In this document: positions 8,509 to 16,415 of the stretch, in pieces
Position numbering within the stretch: the first letter of the stretch is position 1
How the letters are laid out: the number at the start of each line of letters is the position of its first letter
Source: Aquiflexum balticum DSM 16537
GTDB taxonomy: Bacteria; Bacteroidota; Bacteroidia; Cytophagales; Cyclobacteriaceae
Reading direction: 5' to 3'
DNA: 64,000 nt
Assembly: GCF_900176595.1 (NCBI RefSeq)
Contig: NZ_LT838813.1
Span: 5,164,001 to 5,228,000, forward strand
The notes under the pieces: generated by a model
Database searches by the model: none
Told to the model about the DNA's origin: nothing
The model's input: the letters and a program-made list of their open reading frames with translations, nothing else
Made by a program: the position numbers and the translations under genes

Positions 8509-9854
8509 TGAAAAAATTATTACTGATTACATTTTTGTTAAGTGCTTTTACAAAAATCGAATTAAATGCCCAAAATTTCGATCCTACTGCTTTGGATCTG
8601 GAAACCTGCATTGAAATTGCTTTGGAAAATAACCTGACCCTTCAACGGAGTCAGACGAATCTTGGCATAGCGGAAGCAAATTTAATTGAGAACAGAGGTC
8701 AAAGAATTCCTACTTTTAGTACCGGTGCAAGTACCGGTTATAGATGGGGCCGTTCCATTAACCCTGTTACCAACCTCTTTGAAAACAACCGGATCGGAAA
8801 CGTCAACCTATTTTCAAATTCAAATTTTACCATTTTTGCAGGGCAACAGATTACCAACTCCATACAGCAAAATAAAATAGATATTGAGGCGGCTCAGTAC
8901 AATGTCTTATCTACTGAAAATACCATTACGCTGAATGTGATAAATTTTTTCATCAATGTAGTATTCAACTCCGAGCAATTAAAAATAGCTCAGAATCAAT
9001 TGGAAACCACTGAGGCGCAATTGGAAAATACCACCAGATTAGTGGACGCAGGTTCTCTTCCTTTGGCCAATAAACTTGATATTCAGGCGCAGTATGCAAC
9101 CAATAGGCTAGAGGTCATCAATGCTGAAAATACCCTAAGGATTTCAAAACTCAATCTTGCCCAAGCGCTTCAAATCCCATTCAGTGACGATTTTAATGTT
9201 CTTATCCCCGAATTGGATGCCGGGAATTATTCCATGCTCGACAAGGAAGTTGATGAAGTTTTTGAAACTGCCTTAACAATAATGCCAGAAATCAAATCTG
9301 CTGAATTGGGTGTAGAAAGTGCCGAAGTTGGTGTCAAATTGGCCCAAGGAGGTTATTTCCCAACCTTGGGAGTTGGCGGAAGTGCATTTTCAAACTATAT
9401 CGATCAGCCAAATTTCGCGGGTGTAAGAGACAACTTCTCCACTCAGATCGGAAACAACTTTTCCTATTCTGGTTCATTTCAATTGAACATACCGATTTTA
9501 TCTAATATGCGGAATCGGGCCAACGTGCAAAGAGCACGATTACAGAAAAGATTGAGTCAGATTCAGGAAGTCGAAACCTACAATCAACTCAGGCAGGATA
9601 TAGAAACCGCCTATACCAATGCATATGCTGCCAGACAATCGTATCAGGCTTCACTGATAAGAGTGGCTTCGCTGGAAGAAGCTTTTCGTATAGCTCAACA
9701 AAGATTCGATGCCGGAGCCATAAATTTTGCTGATTACCAATTGGGGCAGAATAATTTCTTCAATGCCCAGGCAGATCTGATTACATCCAAATACACTTAT
9801 ATCTTTCGTGTAAAAGTTTTGGATTTTTATTTAGGAAACCCTATTAAACTATAA
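8508..9854 (+). CDS. tolC: TolC-family outer-membrane efflux protein
   Basis: The 448-residue protein has a signal peptide ending near LNAQ and the long alternating helical repeats of the TolC family, for example LDLETCIEIALENNLTLQRS at about 31 and a second related repeat near 250. TolC trimers form the outer-membrane channel of tripartite pumps and type I secretion systems. It is followed 17 bases later by a periplasmic adaptor gene. The inner-membrane component is missing from the operon. Confidence 0.92.
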   Translation: MKKLLLITFLLSAFTKIELNAQNFDPTALDLETCIEIALENNLTLQRSQTNLGIAEANLIENRGQRIPTFSTGASTGYRWGRSINPVTNLFENNRIGNVNLFSNSNFTIFAGQQITNSIQQNKIDIEAAQYNVLSTENTITLNVINFFINVVFNSEQLKIAQNQLETTEAQLENTTRLVDAGSLPLANKLDIQAQYATNRLEVINAENTLRISKLNLAQALQIPFSDDFNVLIPELDAGNYSMLDKEVDEVFETALTIMPEIKSAELGVESAEVGVKLAQGGYFPTLGVGGSAFSNYIDQPNFAGVRDNFSTQIGNNFSYSGSFQLNIPILSNMRNRANVQRARLQKRLSQIQEVETYNQLRQDIETAYTNAYAARQSYQASLIRVASLEEAFRIAQQRFDAGAINFADYQLGQNNFFNAQADLITSKYTYIFRVKVLDFYLGNPIKL

Positions 9855-9871
9855 TATCACCTTAAAAAGTC

Positions 9872-11182
9872 ATGGCTAAGAAAAAATCAAACAAGCTTAT
9901 TTATATTCTTTTGGGAATTTTGGCAGTTGTCATCATTTTCGCTGTTATCGGAAGATCCCAAGGGTGGATTGGAGGAGAAAAAGAAGTGGGTGTTGAAATA
10001 ACAACTGCAAAAAAAGTATCAATTACTGAAAAAGTAAGTGCCTCAGGAGTAGTGGAGCCTGAAATCGAAGTGAAGATGAGTCCTGATGTAGCGGGAGAAA
10101 TTATTGAATTGAATGTAATTGAAGGGGATTCTGTCAAAATCGGAGACCTTTTGGTCAAAATCCGCCCTGACAACTTCATCTCGGCACTCGACAGATCAAG
10201 GGCAAACTTAAATCAAAATCAGGCCAATTTAGCCCAGTCCAAAGCAAATCTGAAAAGAGCTGAGGCGCAATTTGTGAGAGCAGAACTGGAATACAAAAGA
10301 AATGAAGGCCTTTACAAAGACAAAGTTATCTCTGATGCTGATTGGGAACAGATACAATCAACATTTCTTACCGCGCAAAATGACCTTGATGCTGCTAAGC
10401 AGTCGGTTTTGGCAGCTGAATACATAGTAAAAAGTGCTCAGGCCACCGTCAACGAAGCTGCTGAAAATCTAAGGCTTACAAATGTCTATGCCCCAGTAGA
10501 CGGAATTGTTTCTCAACTATTGGTTGAAAAAGGAGAAAGGGTGGTAGGAACACAACAGATGGCAGGAACTGAAATGCTCCGCTTGGCAGACCTGAACAAG
10601 ATGGAAGTGAGGGTAAATGTAAATGAAAATGATATTGTCAGAATCAGTTTGGGTGATACTACAATCATTGATGTGGATTCTTATTCATTTTCAGGAGAAA
10701 AATTCAAGGGTGTAGTGACCTCCATCGCCAATTCTGCCAATGTAAAAGCCAGTCCTGATGCAGTTACAGAATTCGAAGTGAAGATCCGTATCATCAATGA
10801 ATCTTATGCTGACTTGATAACAGAAAAAAATAAGTATCCTTTCAGACCTGGAATGACTGCTAGTGTGGATATCATCACACAGAAAAAAGACAACGTACTT
10901 TCAGTACCACTTTCGGCTGTGACCACAAGAGAAGATCAAGCTGACACCTTACCTGATCGTACTACAAAATTGAAAGAATTGATTTTTATAGTTGAAGACG
11001 GGAGGGCAAAAATCAGGGAAATCAAAACCGGTATTTCAGATTTTGACAATATTGAGGTTCTGGAAGGAATCACTGAAGGTACTGAACTGATTTCAGGTCC
11101 TTATTTTGTAGTCAGCAAGCAATTGAAAGATAATGATCCTGTCAAAAAAATCAAGGAATCTGAAGCTGAAAAGTCAAAATAA
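9872..11182 (+). CDS. Periplasmic adaptor (membrane fusion) protein of an efflux pump
   Basis: This 436-residue HlyD/MacA-like adaptor has one N-terminal membrane helix (about 8-27), a barrel-sandwich (lipoyl) half at VEPEIEVKMSPDVAGEI, a long alpha-helical hairpin (about 95-195, rich in Asn, Gln, Ala) and the second lipoyl half NVYAPVDGIVSQ, then beta-barrel domains. Such adaptors join an inner-membrane transporter to TolC. MacA-type adaptors normally precede a MacB ABC permease; here the operon stops at the terminator at 11201-11238. A MacB/LolD-type ATPase gene without permease lies at 36965, and may or may not be related. Confidence 0.92.
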   Translation: MAKKKSNKLIYILLGILAVVIIFAVIGRSQGWIGGEKEVGVEITTAKKVSITEKVSASGVVEPEIEVKMSPDVAGEIIELNVIEGDSVKIGDLLVKIRPDNFISALDRSRANLNQNQANLAQSKANLKRAEAQFVRAELEYKRNEGLYKDKVISDADWEQIQSTFLTAQNDLDAAKQSVLAAEYIVKSAQATVNEAAENLRLTNVYAPVDGIVSQLLVEKGERVVGTQQMAGTEMLRLADLNKMEVRVNVNENDIVRISLGDTTIIDVDSYSFSGEKFKGVVTSIANSANVKASPDAVTEFEVKIRIINESYADLITEKNKYPFRPGMTASVDIITQKKDNVLSVPLSAVTTREDQADTLPDRTTKLKELIFIVEDGRAKIREIKTGISDFDNIEVLEGITEGTELISGPYFVVSKQLKDNDPVKKIKESEAEKSK

Positions 11183-11200
11183 TATTAGGCTACTTAAAGC

Positions 11201-11238
11201 AAAAAAGCCCTTTTTTTGAAAGAGAGGGCTTTTTTTTA
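11201..11238. terminator. Bidirectional intrinsic terminator
   Basis: AAAAAAGCCCT, a short loop and AGGGCTTTTTTTT form a hairpin with T tracts on both strands. It lies between the adaptor gene (plus) and maf (minus), which converge here, and can end both transcripts. Confidence 0.85.
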
Positions 11239-11817
11239 TAACCTCCAATTTCTTAATTTAGAATACACCAAGTGGACCGGTAACCCCATCACTGTGAAAA
11301 AAGAGCCTTCAATTCTTTCGACAGCAACAAATCCGATCCATTCCTGAATCCCATATGCACCTGCCTTATCCAAGGGGGAAAAACGGTCAACATAATAGGA
11401 AATATCTGCATCCGTCAATTCCTTGAAAAACACCTTGGCTACATCCGTATGGGTTTCAATGTGTTGATTATCCATGATGGTAATGGCAGTAAAAACCTGA
11501 TGCGATTTACCGGAAAGTTTTTTTAACATCTCCTTCGCTTCAGCATGATCAGATGGTTTTCCAAGAATACACCCTTCAAGGACTACAATGGTATCCGAGG
11601 AAATGATAACTTCTTCATCAAGAATTTCACCCTTAAATGCCTTCGCTTTCTTCTCAGAAATGTATCCTGCAACTTCCTCAACAGATAATTCGGAAGGGTA
11701 AGTTTCATCGGTATCTTTTGTCCGAACCTCAAACTTTAGCCCTAATCCTTCCAGTAATTCTTTCCTTCTGGGGGATCTGGAAGCCAGAATGACTTGTCTG
11801 TTTTCCAAATTGATCAT
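11236..11817 (-). CDS. maf: Maf-family nucleoside triphosphate pyrophosphatase
   Basis: The 193-residue product has the Maf signature ILASRSPRRKELLEGLG at the N terminus, SSDTIVV near 72, LGKPSDHAEA near 88 and the C-terminal DKAGAYGIQEW. Maf proteins hydrolyse dTTP/UTP or modified nucleotides to monophosphates, which may keep unusual nucleotides out of DNA and RNA. It is the last gene of the accC-DUF1015-maf operon, overlapping the previous gene by 4 bases (ATGA). Confidence 0.95.
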   Translation of the reverse strand: MINLENRQVILASRSPRRKELLEGLGLKFEVRTKDTDETYPSELSVEEVAGYISEKKAKAFKGEILDEEVIISSDTIVVLEGCILGKPSDHAEAKEMLKKLSGKSHQVFTAITIMDNQHIETHTDVAKVFFKELTDADISYYVDRFSPLDKAGAYGIQEWIGFVAVERIEGSFFTVMGLPVHLVYSKLRNWRL

Positions 11818-13115
11818 GGCTGAAAAGCTTGATAGGGGAATTTGAAATCATCTTCATTTACAGATGCAAACAACAAACCCGATACGGTCTTGGGATAGAA
11901 ATAGGTTGATTTCTGAGGCATGGTAAAGCCGGATTTGCAGACATCTAAAACCTGAGACATAGCCACTTCCTTGGTAATGACCGCAAAAGAAGCCTCACCG
12001 GAATTCACCTTGGCAAAACATCTGTTCATATTTCTTTCGTACTCGATATTGTCCGAAAATCTTTGATCCTGAAATGCTATCCCCAATACTTTTTCAATGA
12101 AAAAATAATGCAAAACCATCAATTCCACCTCTTTGACAACATCAGGAATCTCCATTCCGAATTCAGTCATTTTCTCCGGTATCAATCTTATTTTGTATGC
12201 ATTATCCTTGAAAACCAAGCCAAAAGCCCATTTTTTTTGAAGGATGAGCTCCCCTATTTCATCGACGTCATTCAGTTTTTTTACAGTAAAAAATCCCTCA
12301 AGCTTTTCCAGAATTTTTTCCTCTGACATCTCAATACCAAAAAAAAGCCTATGGGTAGGCAGGATTTTCAAATCTTTTGAAAGCGCATTGGTAAAATACA
12401 TCATATGGTAATTATAAGCTTCATTCCCCGTATGAGATGGATTGGCCTCTTTTTTTTCTTTTCTGTAAGTGATGGCACTTTGATACCGGTGATGTCCATC
12501 CGCCAAAATGACCACCTTGTCTTTCATGAGTTCTAAAAATTTCCTGATGATCCTGGCATCCTGGATAACTCCCAACACCTCCCTTACACCTTGGTAATCC
12601 TCTAGATCATAAATGGGGTCTTTTATCGCTGCATCCATATAGGACTCCAATAATTGGGTGGGGTCCTCATACAAACCATGTGTCGGGCTGGGCTGAAATT
12701 CCGTACTTTTCAGCAATTCTATCCTGTCCGAAACAGCCTTTACAATGGTATTTTCATGTCTTAAAACAACCTTTTCATCCCAATCATGGGCTTTGATCTG
12801 GGCAATAAAACCCTTTCTACAGGACTCTTTAGTCTGACCTGGAAATTTGAAATACTGGTAATAAACATAAATACCCGGAAGCTGGTCTTGTATGATTATT
12901 TTTTCGAATTTCCATTTTTCCAAAACCATTTTGGCATTAAAGGCCGGATTTTCACCCAAAGGAACAGAAACATGGATACTGTTATTCGGGTTTTCATACA
13001 AAGCGAGCCTTTGTTTTTCGGAAACTACATCAAACAAAGGGGAGGTAAGTTCATCCAGATTGGATTTAAATCTTTCATGATACCTCCATCCTTTTATTGG
13101 TAATATATCAGCCAT
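11814..13115 (-). CDS. DUF1015 family protein
   Basis: A 433-residue soluble protein of the DUF1015 family, recognisable by the near-invariant ILADGHHRYQSA motif at about residue 205. The family is widespread in bacteria and archaea and has no established biochemical role. No signal peptide or membrane segment is visible, so it is probably cytoplasmic. It overlaps maf by 4 bases and the accC stop by one base (TGATG), so it is translated with them. Position gives no clear functional hint because such DUF1015 genes also sit beside serine biosynthesis genes in other genomes. Confidence 0.85.
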   Translation of the reverse strand: MADILPIKGWRYHERFKSNLDELTSPLFDVVSEKQRLALYENPNNSIHVSVPLGENPAFNAKMVLEKWKFEKIIIQDQLPGIYVYYQYFKFPGQTKESCRKGFIAQIKAHDWDEKVVLRHENTIVKAVSDRIELLKSTEFQPSPTHGLYEDPTQLLESYMDAAIKDPIYDLEDYQGVREVLGVIQDARIIRKFLELMKDKVVILADGHHRYQSAITYRKEKKEANPSHTGNEAYNYHMMYFTNALSKDLKILPTHRLFFGIEMSEEKILEKLEGFFTVKKLNDVDEIGELILQKKWAFGLVFKDNAYKIRLIPEKMTEFGMEIPDVVKEVELMVLHYFFIEKVLGIAFQDQRFSDNIEYERNMNRCFAKVNSGEASFAVITKEVAMSQVLDVCKSGFTMPQKSTYFYPKTVSGLLFASVNEDDFKFPYQAFQP

Positions 13116-14617
13116 CAGATTAGTCTGTTTTTCCAGTTGGTACGCTGAGACAAAGCAGTATCTTTACTTATTGCTCCTTTAAAACCATTCTTTTTCTTCT
13201 CAAAAATCTCCACAGCAAACCCTGAAATAAGGGTCAACTCCTCCTCAGTCCATTTGATTTCCAACTTCTCGGGAGAAAAATATCTTTCGACAAATTTAGT
13301 GTCGAATTTTCCACTGACGAATGACTCATGCTCCATTACAAACCGGCAAAATGCCAGCGTGGTTTCAATTCCTGTGATTTGATAATCGGCTATGGCATTG
13401 ATCATTTTTTGGATGGCCTTTTCTCTTGTTTCATCATGTACTATCAATTTGGCAATCATAGGGTCATAATAAATAGGAATATCCATTCCCTGCTCAAATC
13501 CATCATCCACCCTTATCCCGGGACCATGTGGGCGGATATAGGTCTGAAGATTGCCTATATCAGGAAGAAAGTTGTTTTTGGGATCTTCGGCATAAACTCT
13601 TATTTCCAAAGAATGACCGTTTATTTTTAAATCATCCTGAGAAAAAGACAGGGGAAGTCCTTCTGCTATCAAAATCTGTTCTTTGACTAAATCTTTACCG
13701 GTGATCATTTCAGTCACAGGATGCTCTACCTGAAGCCGGGTATTCATTTCCAAAAAGAAAAAATCAAGATGTTCATCGACTATGAATTCTACTGTTCCGG
13801 CACCATAATAATTACAGGCTTTTGCCACCATGACTGCAGCTTGGCCCATAGCCTGGCGCATCTTTTCTGAGACCACTGGGGATGGTGCTTCTTCAACTAC
13901 TTTTTGATGTCTTCTTTGGATGGAACATTCTCTTTCGAAAAGGTAAACCGTATTGCCATGCTGATCTCCGAGTACCTGGATTTCAATATGTTTTGGGGAA
14001 GTGATATACTTTTCGATGAAAACAGCCCCATCACCAAATGCAGACTGTGCTTCAGAAATTGCTCTGTGCATCTGCTCTTCAAACTCCTGCTCATTTTCTA
14101 CTATTCTCATGCCTTTCCCTCCACCCCCGGCACTTGCTTTGATCAATATGGGATATCCTATTTCAGCAGCTTTTATTTTTGCCTTGGGGATATCGGAAAT
14201 CGCTTCATCTGTACCCGGAACCATCGGGATATCGTATTTGGAAACTGCATTTTTTGCCGCCAATTTACTCCCCATTACCTCAATGGATTGCGGTGATGGA
14301 CCGATGAAAATAATGCCTGCATCAGTTACCATTTTTGCAAACACCGCATTCTCGGAAAGGAAGCCATATCCGGGATGAATGGCATCCACTTGAAGATTTT
14401 TACAGGCCGCGATTATCTTTTCAGCATGGAGGTAAGATTGATTGGAAGGCGGCGGACCGAGGCAAACTGCTTCATCAGCAAACTTCACATGCGGGGCATT
14501 TCGATCTGCTTCACTGTACACCGCAACAGTTTTGATACCCATTTGCCGGGCTGTCCTCATGATCCTGAGGCTTATTTCTCCTCTATTGGCTACTAAGAGC
14601 TTTTTGATTTTTGGCAT
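13115..14617 (-). CDS. accC: Biotin carboxylase subunit of an acyl-CoA carboxylase
   Basis: The 500-residue protein matches biotin carboxylase throughout: KKLLVANRGEISLRI at the start, HPGYGFLSEN at about 80, the ATP-grasp glycine loop SAGGGGKGMR at about 163, FIEKYI, ERECSIQRRHQK and EMNTRLQVEHPVTE at about 290. It carboxylates biotin with ATP and bicarbonate. It is about 50 residues longer than E. coli AccC and has no biotinyl domain, as in the stand-alone chain of acetyl- or propionyl-CoA carboxylases. No accB or carboxyltransferase gene is next to it, so the acyl-CoA served cannot be told. It leads the operon with DUF1015 and maf. Confidence 0.9.
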   Translation of the reverse strand: MPKIKKLLVANRGEISLRIMRTARQMGIKTVAVYSEADRNAPHVKFADEAVCLGPPPSNQSYLHAEKIIAACKNLQVDAIHPGYGFLSENAVFAKMVTDAGIIFIGPSPQSIEVMGSKLAAKNAVSKYDIPMVPGTDEAISDIPKAKIKAAEIGYPILIKASAGGGGKGMRIVENEQEFEEQMHRAISEAQSAFGDGAVFIEKYITSPKHIEIQVLGDQHGNTVYLFERECSIQRRHQKVVEEAPSPVVSEKMRQAMGQAAVMVAKACNYYGAGTVEFIVDEHLDFFFLEMNTRLQVEHPVTEMITGKDLVKEQILIAEGLPLSFSQDDLKINGHSLEIRVYAEDPKNNFLPDIGNLQTYIRPHGPGIRVDDGFEQGMDIPIYYDPMIAKLIVHDETREKAIQKMINAIADYQITGIETTLAFCRFVMEHESFVSGKFDTKFVERYFSPEKLEIKWTEEELTLISGFAVEIFEKKKNGFKGAISKDTALSQRTNWKNRLI

Positions 14618-14706
14618 ATTCGGATTTTAACATTAAAAAAGCATAATCTGCGAAGTAAATGAAATAAAGCGAGTATTTAAAGAATATTTGAATCAGCAAA
14701 GGTATA

Positions 14707-14738
14707 ATTGCACGGATGGAGTATTTATGTTATTTTTG
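14707..14738 (+). promoter_or_regulatory. Predicted Bacteroidota-type promoter for the SPT-like gene
   Basis: An exact -7 box TATTTTTG (14731-14738) is preceded by ATTG (14707-14710) at a 20-base spacing. It lies 33 bases before the ATG at 14772. Confidence 0.6.
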
Positions 14739-14771
14739 CGCGGTTTAACAGACTGAGATTCTGTAAACAAA

Positions 14772-16046
14772 ATGTACAACTTAAATGTAATAGCTTTGGA
14801 TTTATTCGCAAAATTACAAACCAACTTGGGCCCGCTGGGCAAACATTCTGAACTTGCTGAGGGATATTTCACATTTCCAAAATTAGAGGGTGAAATCGCT
14901 CCTAGAATGATGTTTAAAGGAAAAAAAGTCCTTACTTGGAGTTTAAACAACTATCTGGGATTAGCCAATCACCCTGAAGTGAGGAAAGCAGATACAGACG
15001 CTGCTGCAAAATGGGGTGCCGCATATCCCATGGGAGCAAGGATGATGTCGGGGCAAACTGACCTTCACGAGCAGTTGGAAAGAGAACTTGCGGAATTTGT
15101 CGAAAAAGAAAGTGCTTACCTCCTCAATTACGGCTATCAAGGCATCATGTCTGTGATCGATTCACTTTTGGACAGAAAAGATGTGGTAGTATATGACAGT
15201 GAATGCCATGCTTGTATTATAGATGCTTTAAGAATGCATATTGGAAAACGATATGTATTTCCACATAATGATATTGAAAACTGCGAAAAGCAATTAGAAA
15301 GAGCTACTAAATTGGCTGAAGAAAACGGCGGCGGCGTTCTGGTAATCACTGAGGGAGTTTTTGGCATGACTGGAGATCAGGGTAAGTTGGCTGAAATTGT
15401 CAAACTGAAAGAGAAATTTCAATTCAGACTCTTGGTTGATGATGCCCATGGTTTTGGGACTATGGGGAAAACCGGTGCCGGTACAGCTGAAGAACAAGGT
15501 GTTCAGAACGAAGTTGATTTGTATTTTTCAACATTTGCAAAATCCATGGCCTCAATAGGTGCATTTATTGCAGGCGACGCGAATGTAATCCGGTTTTTGA
15601 AATATAATATGCGCTCACAGATATTTGCCAAATCTCTTCCGATGATATTCGTAGAGGGTGCTTTAAAACGTCTTGAGCTTCTCAGAAGTCAGCCTGAACT
15701 TAAAGATAACCTATGGAAAATCGTCAATGCTTTGAAATCAGGATTGATTGAAAAAGGATTCAGCATTGGAAAATCAAATTCACCGGTGACACCTGTTGTC
15801 CTCAATGGTACAGTGGGAGAAGCAGCTACTTTAAGTAAGGATTTAAGAGAAACTTATAACATTTTCTGTTCAGTAGTCATTTATCCCGTTATTCCAAAAG
15901 GGATGATTATCCTGAGATTGATTCCTACTGCGGTTCATACTATGGAAGATGTGGCTGAAACTATCGCAGCTTTTGAAGCCATTAAAGAGAAATTAACAAG
16001 CGGTTATTACAAAAACACAGAACTCGCTGTATCTTTCGGAGAATAA
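14772..16046 (+). CDS. spt: Serine palmitoyltransferase-like alpha-oxoamine synthase
   Basis: The 424-residue PLP enzyme belongs to the family of serine palmitoyltransferase, glycine C-acetyltransferase and 8-amino-7-oxononanoate synthase. It shows NNYLGLANHPEV at about 58, GYQGIMSVIDSL, DSECHACIIDALR, the DDAHGFGTMG cofactor site and FAKSMAS with the PLP lysine at 257. In Bacteroidota this type of enzyme condenses an acyl thioester with serine (sphingolipids) or cysteate (sulfonolipids). Cyclobacteriaceae such as Algoriphagus make sulfonolipids, so either is possible. A strong promoter box lies just upstream; the neighbours give no further clue. Confidence 0.82.
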   Translation: MYNLNVIALDLFAKLQTNLGPLGKHSELAEGYFTFPKLEGEIAPRMMFKGKKVLTWSLNNYLGLANHPEVRKADTDAAAKWGAAYPMGARMMSGQTDLHEQLERELAEFVEKESAYLLNYGYQGIMSVIDSLLDRKDVVVYDSECHACIIDALRMHIGKRYVFPHNDIENCEKQLERATKLAEENGGGVLVITEGVFGMTGDQGKLAEIVKLKEKFQFRLLVDDAHGFGTMGKTGAGTAEEQGVQNEVDLYFSTFAKSMASIGAFIAGDANVIRFLKYNMRSQIFAKSLPMIFVEGALKRLELLRSQPELKDNLWKIVNALKSGLIEKGFSIGKSNSPVTPVVLNGTVGEAATLSKDLRETYNIFCSVVIYPVIPKGMIILRLIPTAVHTMEDVAETIAAFEAIKEKLTSGYYKNTELAVSFGE

Positions 16047-16071
16047 AAAAATCAAAAAAAGCCGTTATTCT

Positions 16072-16101
16072 GTTGTTTTATAAACATTTTAGCTATATTG
16101 A
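16072..16101 (+). promoter_or_regulatory. Possible promoter for the histone-like gene
   Basis: TTG at 16073-16075, an 18-base spacer and TATATTG at 16094-16100 loosely fit the Bacteroidota pattern. The -7 box is imperfect, so confidence is limited. Confidence 0.35.
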
Positions 16102-16146
16102 CGGCACAATTAAACTTATCATCAACCAATAAAAATAACTTTTACT

Positions 16147-16323
16147 ATGAGCAGATTTAACGAAATAAAAGATCTTATCTTAGGTTTGGAAGCAGACTTT
16201 GAAAAATTCTATGACAAAGGCAATCAAGCTGCAGGAACCAGAGTAAGAAAAGGGATGCAGGATCTTAAGAACTTGGCACAGGACATCCGTAAGGAAGTTC
16301 AGGATAAAAAAAATGAGGGATAA
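16147..16323 (+). CDS. Small histone H1-like protein
   Basis: This 58-residue basic protein begins MSRFNEIKDLILGLEADFEK and has RVRKGMQDLKNLAQDIRKE in its second half. Short lysine/arginine-rich proteins of this pattern are annotated as histone H1-like in many Cytophagales and are thought to bind DNA, but direct evidence in this phylum is thin. The ATG is followed by an intact frame to TAA, with a perfect intrinsic terminator 14 bases later, so it is a real, probably single-gene transcript. It is too short for most ORF cut-offs. Confidence 0.85.
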   Translation: MSRFNEIKDLILGLEADFEKFYDKGNQAAGTRVRKGMQDLKNLAQDIRKEVQDKKNEG

Positions 16324-16336
16324 TAATCTATCAAAA

Positions 16337-16365
16337 TAAAAGGTGTTCTCAGGAACACCTTTTTT
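16337..16365 (+). terminator. Intrinsic terminator after the histone-like gene
   Basis: A perfect stem AAAAGGTGTTC / GAACACCTTTT with a 4-base loop and a T tail. Confidence 0.92.
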
Positions 16366-16374
16366 GATTTTATT

Positions 16375-16412
16375 AAACCCTTCAACCTAAATGTTTTTTG
16401 GCTGAAGGGTTT
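16375..16412 (-). terminator. Possible terminator of the M1 peptidase gene
   Basis: AAACCCTTCA (16375-16384) pairs with TGAAGGGTTT (16403-16412) across an 18-base loop, four bases beyond the stop of the minus-strand gene. The T tail on that strand is poor, so efficiency is uncertain. Confidence 0.5.
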
Positions 16413-16415
16413 TAA

